The notes under the pieces are model-generated. The model was not told the origin of the DNA. It searched no databases and was given only the letters and a program-made list of their open reading frames with translations. A stretch of DNA of 31,698 nucleotides from assembly GCA_900770725.1 (NCBI GenBank), contig CAAGLL010000045.1, positions 1 to 31,698 of the forward strand, in the 5' to 3' direction. This DNA is from an uncultured Succinivibrio sp. Its GTDB lineage: Bacteria; Pseudomonadota; Gammaproteobacteria; Enterobacterales; Succinivibrionaceae. Below, in pieces: positions 8,280 through 17,783 of this stretch. How positions within the stretch are numbered: position 1 is the first letter of the stretch; every line of letters starts with the position of its first letter. Both the position numbers and the translations under genes were made by a program.

Positions 8280-10906
8280 GGATCATGAAGATGAAGGCCC
8301 TCGCAGCCGCCCTCGCGGCAGCCTCGCTCGCCTGCGCTGCGGCGCATGCGGCGGACGGCGAGGATCCGGTCCTGAAGATGCTCGCAACTCCAGCATCCCC
8401 CGCCCAGTCCCAGGACGCCTCCCAGGTGCAGCTGCCCGCGCAGCCGCTGCCGCAGCAGGGACGCACGGAGTTCTCAAGGCCCCTGCCCGACGGGAACTCG
8501 CTCAAGGCTGCCGAGGCCTCGCCCGACGCGGCCCCGGGGGAGATCCCCAAGGCGCTGCGCGACCTCTCGCTGCCGCCAAGCGGCATCTCCGCCGCGCTGC
8601 CTGACGCCGGCGCCCTGCCTGGCGTGGCAGATGGCGCCGCCCCGGGCGCAGCTGGAGCGCAGGGGCAGCAGCCCCTTCCCCAGGCCGCCGCTGCGGCGGA
8701 CGCGGCCGACGATTCCACCGTGCCCTTCCAGAGCACGCTGACCTTCGACAAACTCGGCGCCCCGGGCGGCGTGGTGCTGCGCGCCGGCCAGACCGACACC
8801 GGCCTTGACTTCACGCTGCCGCTTGACAAGGTGATCACGTCGGCCAAGCTCTCGCTTGACGTCGAGGTCACCGACGACATGGCAAAGCGCGGCTCACACC
8901 TTGAGATCACCTTAAACGGCCAGCCCATCGGCACGCTGCCCCTGAACAACCGCGGCGGCCCGGTGCGCTACGACCTCACGCTGCCCTTCGAGTACATCGG
9001 CACGGCCAACAACTTCAACTTCAAGGTGGCAGACGACGACGAGTTCTCCTGCATGGTCGACTACACCCGCCGCTACATGGTGTCGATCCTCCCTGACAGC
9101 ACGCTGAGCCTCGAGGGCCACCGCCTTGAGATCGGCTCGGACCTCTCGATGTTCCCGATGCCGTTCTTCGATCCCTACGACGTGACGAAATCCGACGTGA
9201 AGATCGTGCTGCCCAAGCAGCCCGACGCCGACTCCATCAGCGCCGCGGCGATGCTCGCCTCGTGGTTTGGCGTGCGCTCGGACTACCGCGGGGTCAAGTT
9301 CTCCGCCTTGTTCGGCGATCTCCCGAGCGACAACGCCATCATCATCGGCCGCCCCGGCCAGAAGATCGGCGGGATCACGATGCCCGCCCAGGAGTCGGTG
9401 TCCATAATCAAGCACCCGCTCTCCCCGGCCTTCAAGCTCGTGCTAATCTGCGCCAAGAACCGCAGCCGCCTGCGCGACGCCGTGTACGCGCTCACGAAGG
9501 GCGACATCCCGCAGAACGCGACGGCCATCAGCGACGTCAAGCAGGCCTCCATCAAGGGCCGCGACGCCTACGACGCCCCCAAGTGGATCCCCACGAACCG
9601 CAAGGTCTACTTAAGCGAGCTCCTGCGCCCCGGGCAGTCGCTGGTCTCAACGGGCCTGTGGCACCCGCCGCTCAACCTCTCGTTCCGCGCCGCGCCTGAC
9701 CTCTACCAGCTCTACGGGGAGCCGGTGCAGATTGCGCTTGACTACAACTTCCCGCTTGAGAGCTGGATCGACGAGGACCACTCCTGGCTCAACGTCGTGC
9801 TCTCGGGGAACTTCCTCGAGAACGTCCCGGTGAACAAGCTCGGCGCCGTCGAGTCGCTGTGGCGCCTCCTAGGCGGCGACGCCCGCGAGGAGCACCGCGA
9901 GATCCCGGTGCAGCCGTACATGATCTACGGCGACAACAACCTCTCGCTCTACTTCGACATCAAGCTCAAGAAGGGCGCGCCCTGCTCGGTGCTCCACGAC
10001 ACCAACATCAAGAGCGCGCTCCTCGACAGCTCGTACATCGACCTGTCCAACACCGACCACTTCGCGTCGCTGCCCAACCTCTCGTTCTTCGTGGGCGCGG
10101 GCTACCCCTTCACGAAGTTCGCCGACTACGGCCAGACGCTGATGCTGCTGCCGCAATCACCGTCGCCCTCCGAGGTCCAGACCCTGCTCGACCTCGCCGC
10201 GCGCTCGGGCAAGGCCACCGGCTGGCCGGTGTGGAGCGCCAGCGTGATCATGGGCGAGGAGCAGCTCTCGGGCAACGCCCAGCTTTCAAACAGCGACATC
10301 CTCGCCGTCTCGACCCTCAAGAACTCCAAGTTCATGTCGCGCCTGCTGCGCGGCAGCTCGTTCATCTACTCCGACTCCGGGCGCGACATCAGCGTGCGCG
10401 AGTACGGGCCCTTGAACTTCGAGGACGGGATCACCAAGGCCCTGGGGCGCCTGCTCTCAGGCGACTGGAGGCCTGAGAACGTCGAAGCGACGCGCTACCT
10501 GCGCTCCAACATGCTCTGGCGCGGCTTCATGAGCCGCATCTCGCCGTGGAACGACAGCCGCATCGTCGTCATCGCCACGGCAAGCGACGACGCGCAGCTG
10601 CGCATGATCTCAGACGATCTGGACAACGATCAGGTCAACCGCAGCATCGGCGGCGACCTGAGCATCATCTCCGGGCAGGATTCCGTCCGCTCGTTCTCCG
10701 TTGGGGACAAGATCTACTCGGGCAACGTATCAAGCTACTTCAAGCTGCTGTTCCTGCTGGCAAAGCACGAGGTCTGGCTGGCCATCGCCGGCTTCATCGC
10801 CGTGGCCTTCGCCGGCTACTGCATATCAGGCTGCCTGAGGCGCCGCGCCAGGAGGCGCATCGCCGGGAGCCTGGGCCAGCTCAGCGATGAGGAGAAGAAG
10901 AAATGA
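8276..10906 (+). CDS. bcsB: Cellulose synthase periplasmic subunit BcsB
   Basis: An 876-residue periplasmic, membrane-anchored partner of BcsA that guides the nascent glucan. It starts with a signal peptide (MRIMKMKALAAALAAASLAC, cleavage near residue 25). An unusually long Ala/Pro/Gln-rich linker runs from about 30 to 145, then the conserved BcsB body begins (TFDKLGAPGG.VL.AGQ). A single C-terminal transmembrane helix (about 832-851) is followed by a basic tail. The tail helix is the part needed for BcsA activity in studied systems. It is longer than the E. coli protein (779 residues), mainly because of the linker. It overlaps bcsA and bcsC by 4 bp. Confidence 0.95.
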   Translation: MRIMKMKALAAALAAASLACAAAHAADGEDPVLKMLATPASPAQSQDASQVQLPAQPLPQQGRTEFSRPLPDGNSLKAAEASPDAAPGEIPKALRDLSLPPSGISAALPDAGALPGVADGAAPGAAGAQGQQPLPQAAAAADAADDSTVPFQSTLTFDKLGAPGGVVLRAGQTDTGLDFTLPLDKVITSAKLSLDVEVTDDMAKRGSHLEITLNGQPIGTLPLNNRGGPVRYDLTLPFEYIGTANNFNFKVADDDEFSCMVDYTRRYMVSILPDSTLSLEGHRLEIGSDLSMFPMPFFDPYDVTKSDVKIVLPKQPDADSISAAAMLASWFGVRSDYRGVKFSALFGDLPSDNAIIIGRPGQKIGGITMPAQESVSIIKHPLSPAFKLVLICAKNRSRLRDAVYALTKGDIPQNATAISDVKQASIKGRDAYDAPKWIPTNRKVYLSELLRPGQSLVSTGLWHPPLNLSFRAAPDLYQLYGEPVQIALDYNFPLESWIDEDHSWLNVVLSGNFLENVPVNKLGAVESLWRLLGGDAREEHREIPVQPYMIYGDNNLSLYFDIKLKKGAPCSVLHDTNIKSALLDSSYIDLSNTDHFASLPNLSFFVGAGYPFTKFADYGQTLMLLPQSPSPSEVQTLLDLAARSGKATGWPVWSASVIMGEEQLSGNAQLSNSDILAVSTLKNSKFMSRLLRGSSFIYSDSGRDISVREYGPLNFEDGITKALGRLLSGDWRPENVEATRYLRSNMLWRGFMSRISPWNDSRIVVIATASDDAQLRMISDDLDNDQVNRSIGGDLSIISGQDSVRSFSVGDKIYSGNVSSYFKLLFLLAKHEVWLAIAGFIAVAFAGYCISGCLRRRARRRIAGSLGQLSDEEKKK

Positions 10907-13900
10907 CCAGGACGATCAACCGCAGGACCGCCATCGCCGTAGCGGCGACCGCCGCGCTCTGCGCCGGCTGCTACGCCGCGTTCGCAGCCTCGGACGCCGA
11001 CTACCAGCGCGACCGCGGGATCATGCAGAGGCCTTCGGGATCCGCATCCCAGGCCGCGCCGCAGAACGCGCAGGCCCAGCCAGCCTCCTCCGCGCAAGCC
11101 CCTGCCGCAGCCCCCGCGCAGGACTCCCAGGCAGCCCCCGGCAGCAGCCTGAGCCAGAACGCCGCGCCGTCGGCGCAGCACTCCTTCTCGCCGCAAAACG
11201 GCTCCCAGCAGGCGGGCGCGGGCGATCAGAACACCGTGAAGTCGCTGCTCAAGCAGGCGCACTTCTGGCATGACAAGTACCAGCCGGCCATGGCCGCGCA
11301 GAGCCTGAACCGCGTGCTGCTTGCCGATCCCGACAACGCCGACGCGCTCTACCTGCTCTCGCTGTGGGCCTCCGAGACCGGCGACTCCGAGAACGCCGAG
11401 CGCTACCGCCGCCGCCTCGAGATCGCCCATCCGCGCGACAGCCGCCTGCAGTCGCTGCAGAACGAGAAGGATCTCTCAAAGCTCTCCAAGGACCAGCTGC
11501 GCCGCGCCCGCCAGCTCGCCGCCTCAGGCAACATCCCCGGGGCGCTGCAGGCCTACCGCCAGCTCTTCCCCAACGGGAACGTGCCGCGCAGCCTGATGAA
11601 CGAGTACTACCTCACGATGTCAGGCGATCCCTCGCTGCAGCAGCAGGCCCTGCAGGGCGTTGCCAACTACATAAGGCAGAACCCCACCGACACCGACGCG
11701 AAGATCACCTACGGCAAGCTGCTCTCCTACAACGAGCAGACCCGTCAGTCGGGCATCGAGGTGCTCGACTACTACGCCAGCGACTCGCAGGACGCCGACA
11801 AGGCGCTGCGCCAGGCCCTGATCTGGCTTACCCCCACCGAGCAGAGCGAGAAGTACTACCGCAACTACCTAAACCGCCACCCCAACGACACCGAGGTGCG
11901 CAACCGCTTCGCGACCGCGGTGGCAGATCAGATGAACCAGTCGGCCTACTCGTCGTTCCGCTCGCAGAACACCGCCCAGGCCAAGGCGCAGTTCGAGGAC
12001 GTGCTCAAGCGCGATCCCAACAACGCCGTCGCGCTCGAGGGCCTGGGCTACCTGCTGCAGGCAACCGGCGACTACCAGCAGGCCTCCGACTACCTAAGCC
12101 GCGCCTCCTCGGTCAACCGCGATCTGCCAAAGAAACAGAAGCTCGCCTACGACGCGCAGTTTGCCAAGGCCCGCGCGCTTGAGAAGGCCGGAGACCTCCA
12201 GGGGGCCGAGAACGCGGCCGACGCGCTTGAGAAGCTCCCAGGCGGCGACGCCAAGGCGCTCAACCTCTACCGCGCCTCGGTCGAGCGCAAGCTCAAGCTC
12301 TACCAGAAGGCCGAGGACCACCTGCGCGCCGTGCTCGCCGACGATCCTTCAAACAAGGCCGCAGGCGAGATGCTCTACTACACCTTGAAGGACGCCGGCA
12401 AGTCAGCCGAGGCCAAGGCCGCGGCAGCCTCGCTGCCGCAGGATCTGCGCGCGGCGATCGCAAAGCGCGAGGCCGTGCCGCCTGATCCGGCCGCAGGCCT
12501 CAGGCGCCAGGCCCAGTCCGCGCTCGCCTCAGGCGACGAGGCCGGCGCCATCGCCGCACTGGAGCGCGCCGCCTCGCTAAAGCCTGCCGATCCGTGGATC
12601 AGGCACGATCTTGCAGACGTGCTCCACCGCGCCCACCGCGACGCCGAGGCCCGCGAGAACCTCTCGCGCCTGCTCGGCGGCAGCTCGCCTGCCGCGCTCT
12701 TTGCCGCGGCGACGCTGCAGAGCAAGTGGGGCGACCTGAGGGGCGCCTCGGACACGATGAAGCGCATCCCCGCCTCCTACAACGCCAGGGGCGTCTCGGA
12801 CCTAAGGCGCAGCCTCGCGCTGCGCGCCGGCATGGCCGACGCCGAGAACTACCTCTCCTCGGGCAACAAGGCCGCCGCGCTCAACACCCTCCAGGGGCTT
12901 GAGCGCAACGCCGCGCTCATGCAGGCGCCCGATCTCGGGCACCTTGCCTACCTATTCCTGAAGGCAGGCGACAGCGCCAAGGCGCGCATGTACGCCGACC
13001 GCGCCGTCGCAGGCGGCATCAGCGCGGACGCATCGCTCGGCGACTACGCCGACACGGTCTCCGTCTACAACGAGCTGGGCCTCTACGACCGCGCCCGCGC
13101 CATCACCGGCAACCAGTCGCTCATCGCCAACAGCGATCCGTCGAGCCTCGCGGCAATGCGCAACGGCGATGTAATCAGGCAGGCCGACCGCCTGCGCACC
13201 CAGGGCCGCAGCGCCGACGCCTACGACCTGCTCTACGGCGCGCTGCAGCAGTCGCCGCAGGATCCCGATCTGATGTGCGCCATGGGCCGCATCTACCAGG
13301 ACAACAACCGCCTGGACGAGGCCGAGGTGATCTTCGACCGCGCCTTCACGATGGCCCCGGAAAACGAGGGCGCCTTGAAGGGCGCGATCAACGCCGCGCT
13401 CGCCAACAACCACGAGGAGAAGGCCCTGGCGCTTTCGCAGCGCCTCGAGTCCTCGCAGGATCCAGACACGCTCTATCTCAAGGCCCGCGTGGCCGCCGGC
13501 AACCACCAGTACCGCCAGGCCATCACCTACTTAAGGCAGACCAAGTCGATGCTCGAGGGCTCGCCCTACATCGCCGATCCGCTCGCCACCGGCGCCGCCG
13601 CGGCGCCGCTCCAGGCCTCCGCGACCCACGCCTACAACAACCCGTTCCGCAACGATCACGAGCTTACGGCGCGCAACCAGACCAACACTCCGGCCATGCC
13701 ATGGGAGGCCTCCAACTCGACCACCACTGCGGTCGATCCGGCCTCGGCCTACATGTTCAACACCGACGAGATCAGCCGCCGCCGCACGCTCAACGACGTG
13801 GACAAGATGCTGCGCGAGATGTACGACATCACCGCGACGCGCATAGAGCTTGACGCCTCCGGGCGCCAGAAGGACGGCGAGGACGGCCTTTCGAAGGTCA

Positions 13901-15243
13901 ACGAGATCCGCGGCACCGTCGCGGCCTCGACCCCGGTCTTCGACGACAACCGCCTCACCGCGAGCGTGACGGTCGGCGCGATGAAGGCCGGCAAGGCCAA
14001 GCCCGACTCCAACCGCAAGTTCGGCACCAACCCCTTGGGCTTTGCAACCCAGGCCCTGGTCAACAGCCTCAATTCCTTGAACGACGCGGCCAAGGCCGCG
14101 GTCGCCGCCGATGCGGCGACTGCCGCCGCAGGCGGCACCGGCACCGCGGTTTCAAACCTCGCTGCCAGCATGAACATGTCCGCAAGCGCCATCACGGCCC
14201 TGGCCGGGCGCGGCCACACCTCGTACGCCGAGCTTGAGGCCGCCGCGGACAACATCGCGGCGATGGCATCGCTGCTCCAGGAGTTCGGCTTCGGCAGCAG
14301 CGGGCACACCGCGCTCGAGCAGATGTACGCCCTGATCTACAACTACCATGACGACACCTATGGAATGCACGAGGGAGGATCGCTATCCGACCAGGGCGCC
14401 GAGGTCAACCTCGCCCTCTCCGGGCGCTCCTACCGCGCCGACATCGGGTCCTCGCCACTGGGCAAGGACAACTCGACCATCGTGGGCGGCCTCTACCTCT
14501 TCCCGAAGGTCACGCCGAACACGGAGCTGCGGCTCAACCTCGAGCGTCGCGCCGTCAACGACAGCGTGCTCTCCTACTACGGCGTGAAGGACAACTACTC
14601 GGGGATGTTCTTCGGCGGGGTCACCAAGAACGGCGGCAGCGTGGGCTTTGCCTGGGACAACGGCTCCTACGGCGCCTACGGCGACGTGCGCTACTACTTC
14701 TACCGCGGCGAGAACGTGATGGACAACCACATGTGGGGCGCCGGGCTTGGCGCCTACGCAAGGCCCATCAACAACAGCGTCCAGCAGCTGCAGGTCGGCG
14801 TCGACTTCCAGTACATGGACTACCAGCACAACGAGAACCACTTCACCGCAGGCTACGGCGGCTACTTCTCGCCGCAGGACTACTACTCGATCGCCATCCC
14901 GGTCAACTGGAAGCGCATATACAACCAGAACCTGGAGCTGCAGCTTGGAGCCTCCATCGGCTACCAGTCCTACACCAACGAGGGCGGCGCCTACTTTCCG
15001 ACCGACGGAGTGGCCCAATCGACCTTGCAGACCCTTGCCGACTGGGGATTGGCGCCTGAGGCGACCTTCGGCTCCGAGGACAAGGACGGCATCAGCGGAT
15101 CGCTGCGCCTGGGCGTCGACTACCGCTTCAACGACGCGTTCTCCATCAGCGGCAACATCAACTACAACACCTTCGGCGAGTACAAGGAGGCCAACGAGAT
15201 GCTGAGCTTCAAGTACCTGACCGGCATAGACTCGTACCTGTGA
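10903..15243 (+). CDS. bcsC: Cellulose export outer-membrane protein BcsC
   Basis: The 1446-residue protein has a signal peptide (about 1-28), a Gln/Ala/Pro-rich linker (to about 105), a long array of tetratricopeptide repeats (about 108-890, for example DPNNAVALEGLGYLLQATGD), an Ala-rich bridging segment, and a C-terminal outer-membrane beta-barrel domain (about 1160-1446). The barrel carries the diagnostic LERRAVNDSVLSYYG and GYGGYFSPQDYYS motifs. BcsC spans periplasm and outer membrane and exports the glucan chain. Its size is somewhat above the E. coli protein (about 1157 residues). It overlaps bcsB by 4 bp and is followed after 7 bp by bcsD. Confidence 0.95.
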   Translation: MTRTINRRTAIAVAATAALCAGCYAAFAASDADYQRDRGIMQRPSGSASQAAPQNAQAQPASSAQAPAAAPAQDSQAAPGSSLSQNAAPSAQHSFSPQNGSQQAGAGDQNTVKSLLKQAHFWHDKYQPAMAAQSLNRVLLADPDNADALYLLSLWASETGDSENAERYRRRLEIAHPRDSRLQSLQNEKDLSKLSKDQLRRARQLAASGNIPGALQAYRQLFPNGNVPRSLMNEYYLTMSGDPSLQQQALQGVANYIRQNPTDTDAKITYGKLLSYNEQTRQSGIEVLDYYASDSQDADKALRQALIWLTPTEQSEKYYRNYLNRHPNDTEVRNRFATAVADQMNQSAYSSFRSQNTAQAKAQFEDVLKRDPNNAVALEGLGYLLQATGDYQQASDYLSRASSVNRDLPKKQKLAYDAQFAKARALEKAGDLQGAENAADALEKLPGGDAKALNLYRASVERKLKLYQKAEDHLRAVLADDPSNKAAGEMLYYTLKDAGKSAEAKAAAASLPQDLRAAIAKREAVPPDPAAGLRRQAQSALASGDEAGAIAALERAASLKPADPWIRHDLADVLHRAHRDAEARENLSRLLGGSSPAALFAAATLQSKWGDLRGASDTMKRIPASYNARGVSDLRRSLALRAGMADAENYLSSGNKAAALNTLQGLERNAALMQAPDLGHLAYLFLKAGDSAKARMYADRAVAGGISADASLGDYADTVSVYNELGLYDRARAITGNQSLIANSDPSSLAAMRNGDVIRQADRLRTQGRSADAYDLLYGALQQSPQDPDLMCAMGRIYQDNNRLDEAEVIFDRAFTMAPENEGALKGAINAALANNHEEKALALSQRLESSQDPDTLYLKARVAAGNHQYRQAITYLRQTKSMLEGSPYIADPLATGAAAAPLQASATHAYNNPFRNDHELTARNQTNTPAMPWEASNSTTTAVDPASAYMFNTDEISRRRTLNDVDKMLREMYDITATRIELDASGRQKDGEDGLSKVNEIRGTVAASTPVFDDNRLTASVTVGAMKAGKAKPDSNRKFGTNPLGFATQALVNSLNSLNDAAKAAVAADAATAAAGGTGTAVSNLAASMNMSASAITALAGRGHTSYAELEAAADNIAAMASLLQEFGFGSSGHTALEQMYALIYNYHDDTYGMHEGGSLSDQGAEVNLALSGRSYRADIGSSPLGKDNSTIVGGLYLFPKVTPNTELRLNLERRAVNDSVLSYYGVKDNYSGMFFGGVTKNGGSVGFAWDNGSYGAYGDVRYYFYRGENVMDNHMWGAGLGAYARPINNSVQQLQVGVDFQYMDYQHNENHFTAGYGGYFSPQDYYSIAIPVNWKRIYNQNLELQLGASIGYQSYTNEGGAYFPTDGVAQSTLQTLADWGLAPEATFGSEDKDGISGSLRLGVDYRFNDAFSISGNINYNTFGEYKEANEMLSFKYLTGIDSYL

Positions 15244-15250
15244 GGCGCAC

Positions 15251-15718
15251 ATGGCTGAAAAGGGCTCTTACCGCGCTTACATGGAAAACTCCCCGCAGGT
15301 GCCGGGGTGGTTCGACTTCGCGGTGGTCGTGATCGGCATGATCGCGGTCAACGCTCGCAACGGCGAGGATCAGGAGTTCCTCGCCGAGGCCGGGGCGAGG
15401 GTGGCCGATCTCTACCCGCTGCCGGAGGTCGATGGGATCGAGGAGCTCAACCTCGCCATCAACTCGAGGCTCGACGCCTTCAAATGGGGGCTTGCGCGGA
15501 TAGAGGACACCCGCGACAGCCTCACCATCGACCACACGGGGCTGCCGCAGGCTGCCGATCCGGCGCTCCAGAGCGCCTGGGCCGACGGCTTCTGCGCGGT
15601 GCTTCGCGGGCTCTACGCCCAGTGGCTCTACCAAAGCGGCGCCCCCTCGGATCTAACAGTCAGCCTCGAGAGGACCATCGGGCCCTCTGAGGCGGTGTTC
15701 AGGCTTAAGAAGGCATGA
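15251..15718 (+). CDS. bcsD: Cellulose synthase accessory subunit BcsD
   Basis: A 155-residue protein without signal peptide, matching the usual BcsD length of about 156. The central part (EFLAEAGARVADLYPLP, then LNLAINSRLDAFKWGLARI) and the late part (LTIDHTGLP, then GLYAQWLYQSG) follow the family pattern as I remember it. BcsD defines type I bcs operons. In Komagataeibacter it forms ring-like oligomers that help arrange the synthases, and proline-rich partner proteins bind it. Here the likely partner is encoded by the first gene of the operon. The stop codon overlaps the bcsZ start (ATGA). Confidence 0.88.
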   Translation: MAEKGSYRAYMENSPQVPGWFDFAVVVIGMIAVNARNGEDQEFLAEAGARVADLYPLPEVDGIEELNLAINSRLDAFKWGLARIEDTRDSLTIDHTGLPQAADPALQSAWADGFCAVLRGLYAQWLYQSGAPSDLTVSLERTIGPSEAVFRLKKA

Positions 15719-16731
15719 TGATGCTAAAGGCTTTTCGGAAAATAATCGGGGGCGCCGCGCTGGCAGCCTCCGCCATCACGCTCTCGCAGGCCCACGCCGG
15801 GGCCTGGGACGACTACAAGGCGCTGTATGTGAAGGACAACGGCGCGGTGGTCGACACCTACAACCACAACATGTCCCACTCGGAGGGACAGAGCTACGGG
15901 CTGATGTTCGCGCTGGCCTACAACGACCGCGACGCCTTCGCGAAGATCCTCTCCTTTGCCGAGGACAAGCTCAAGAATCCCGCAAACGGGCTGCACTACT
16001 GGGCCTACAAGCCCGAGGAGGCCGATCCGGTAGCCGACAAGAACAACGCCTCCGACGGCGATCTCATGATGGCCTGGGCGCTCGTGAAGGCCGGCAGCGC
16101 CTGGGGCGTCAAGGAGTACACCGCCAGGGGCGAGGAGCTTGCCAAGGCCATCGCCGACAACTGCACGGTGGACTTCGCAGGCTACAAGCTGCTGCTCCCC
16201 GGCACCGAGGGCTTCTACCGCAACTCGAGCGTGATCGTGAACCCCTCGTACCTGATCTTCCCGGCGCTGCGCGCCCTGGCGGACGAGACCCATGCCAAGG
16301 CCTTCGAGGATCTCTACAACGACGGCAAGCGCCTGCTCGAGGCCATCGCCAAGGCAGGCTTCAAGGTCAACCTCACCCCCGACTGGGTGGAGATAGACGC
16401 CCAGGGCAACATCGCCCCGGCCTCGGACTGGCCTGCCCGCTCAAGCTACGACGCGATCCGCGTCCCGGCCTACGAGGCCTGGGACGATCCTGACTCCCCG
16501 CTTCTTGGGATCTGGAAGGCCTGGTTCCAAGGCTACGGCGAGGAGAACACCCCGGCCTGGGTCAACGTAACCACCGGCGAGGTCGCAAACTATCCAGAGC
16601 CTGAAGGGCTCAAGGCAGTAAGGCAGCTTGCCCTGGGCGCCCAGATCCCCGAGCCCTCGATCACCAGCAAGGACGACTACTACAACGCATCCTTGAAGCT
16701 CCTGGCCTTCCTCGCCTCGCAGCGTTTTTAA
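15715..16731 (+). CDS. bcsZ: Periplasmic endo-1,4-beta-glucanase BcsZ (GH8)
   Basis: A 338-residue family-8 glycoside hydrolase with a signal peptide (about 1-28, ending AHA). It cleaves beta-1,4-glucan in the periplasm and is needed for normal cellulose secretion. Expected catalytic features are present: SHSEGQSYGL with the acid Glu 57, ASDGDL (Asp 114/116), and SYDAIRVP with the probable base Asp 246. Three consecutive ATG codons (15715, 15718, 15721) can start it. The ribosome-binding site AAGAAGG lies just upstream, inside bcsD. It is the last operon gene, followed by a strong terminator. Confidence 0.95.
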   Translation: MMMLKAFRKIIGGAALAASAITLSQAHAGAWDDYKALYVKDNGAVVDTYNHNMSHSEGQSYGLMFALAYNDRDAFAKILSFAEDKLKNPANGLHYWAYKPEEADPVADKNNASDGDLMMAWALVKAGSAWGVKEYTARGEELAKAIADNCTVDFAGYKLLLPGTEGFYRNSSVIVNPSYLIFPALRALADETHAKAFEDLYNDGKRLLEAIAKAGFKVNLTPDWVEIDAQGNIAPASDWPARSSYDAIRVPAYEAWDDPDSPLLGIWKAWFQGYGEENTPAWVNVTTGEVANYPEPEGLKAVRQLALGAQIPEPSITSKDDYYNASLKLLAFLASQRF

Positions 16732-16751
16732 GGCATCGCGCAAAAATTCGC

Positions 16752-16784
16752 AGCGCCGGCGCAAAAGTCGGCGCTTTCTTTTCT
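16752..16784 (+). terminator. Rho-independent terminator closing the cellulose operon
   Basis: AGCGCCG (16752-16758) pairs perfectly with CGGCGCT (16769-16775), with a 10-base loop and a TTTCTTTTCT tail. It begins 21 bases after the bcsZ stop. It separates bcsZ from the downstream GGDEF-like gene, which probably has its own promoter or depends on read-through. Confidence 0.88.
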
Positions 16785-16869
16785 CATGAGCGTGCGGATG
16801 CGCGCGCCTTTTCCTAAGATCAAGAAGAAGACACTCTTTTCAAACGCCTTTTTGAAGGAGGTGTGGGCG

Positions 16870-17775
16870 ATGGGCACTTTGATCATGACATCGGCGCAGG
16901 CAAGGGAGCTGCTCTTGCAGCTGCGCAGGGTTTTCGACATCGCAAGGTTCGTCGATCCGGCGCGCAACCGCATCATCGAGCTTGACGGCGAGGGCGGGAG
17001 GCTCAGGATCAGCGACGCCATCTGCCATGCGGTCTGGAACCGCGGGCAGCGCTGCCAGAACTGCGTCTCCTCAAAGGCGCTGACCTCAGGCGGCCGCGCC
17101 CTCAAGCTCGAGTACTTAGACGGCGATCCCTACATCGTGGTGGCCCAGTACGCCGAAGTGGACGACTACCCCTGCGTGCTCGAGACCGTGGTCCAGGCAG
17201 GCGACGACATCATCCTCTCGGGCAGCCCAGACACCCAGGCCTTCCTGCAGCGCATCAGGCTGCACAACGAGAACGTCTGGAAGGATCCGCTCACCTGCGC
17301 CAAGTCGCGCGGCTACTACGACGAGCAGCTGTGCGTGCTGCGCGCAGGCGCCATCGCGGCAGTGGAGGTCGAAGGCTACGCGGCCTTGGAGGAGCGCGAT
17401 CCCGAGGATGCGCACAAGGCCATCGCCACCGTGGCCGAGGCCATAGCAAGGAACTGCCGTCCCGATGACATCCTGGTGCGCTACACCGGCGGCACCTTCC
17501 TGCTGTGCGCCCACAACTTAAGCGACGAGGAGTGCCTCAAGGACCTGATGCGCCGCCTCCAGAGGCGGGTGAAGGAAGCGCTCGAGGGCGCCATGGGCGG
17601 CAACGCCCCGTCCGTCGCGATCGCCGGCTGCTACGGCCCGGGCCTTGCCGAGGATCTCGTGCCCGAGGCGCTCAACGCGCTCAAGCAGTCTGAGAGCAAC
17701 ATCGATCTCATGATCGCGGTGGCCTTCGTCGAGCCTCCCCCGCTCCCGTTCCCAGGCGGCGGGCAGGACAAGTAA
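16870..17775 (+). CDS. PAS-like sensor with degenerate GGDEF domain (probable c-di-GMP receptor)
   Basis: A 301-residue soluble protein. I start it at the ATG at 16870 because an AAGGAGG ribosome-binding site (16856-16862) precedes it; an upstream in-frame ATG at 16786 lies in the bcs terminator tail. Residues about 1-125 look PAS-like with a cysteine set (C52-H-x-x-W56, C62-Q-N-C65). Residues about 137-285 are a GGDEF domain: DPLTCAKSRGYYDEQL (139-154) corresponds to the DxLTGLxNRRxF opening, and RYTGGTF (204-210) sits where RYGGDEF should be. The catalytic signature is therefore lost (TGGTF) and the metal-binding DxD is replaced by VEVE. The inhibitory-site motif R197-P-D-D200 is kept three residues before RY, exactly as in product-inhibited cyclases such as PleD. 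It probably binds c-di-GMP rather than making it. Its place next to bcs suggests a role in cellulose control. Confidence 0.75.
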   Translation: MGTLIMTSAQARELLLQLRRVFDIARFVDPARNRIIELDGEGGRLRISDAICHAVWNRGQRCQNCVSSKALTSGGRALKLEYLDGDPYIVVAQYAEVDDYPCVLETVVQAGDDIILSGSPDTQAFLQRIRLHNENVWKDPLTCAKSRGYYDEQLCVLRAGAIAAVEVEGYAALEERDPEDAHKAIATVAEAIARNCRPDDILVRYTGGTFLLCAHNLSDEECLKDLMRRLQRRVKEALEGAMGGNAPSVAIAGCYGPGLAEDLVPEALNALKQSESNIDLMIAVAFVEPPPLPFPGGGQDK

Positions 17776-17783
17776 GGCGCGTT

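Noticed and set aside
16786..16869. N-terminal extension of the GGDEF-like protein from the ATG at 16786
   Set aside because: That ATG abuts the T-tail of the bcs terminator and lacks a ribosome-binding site, whereas the ATG at 16870 has AAGGAGG at the right distance.
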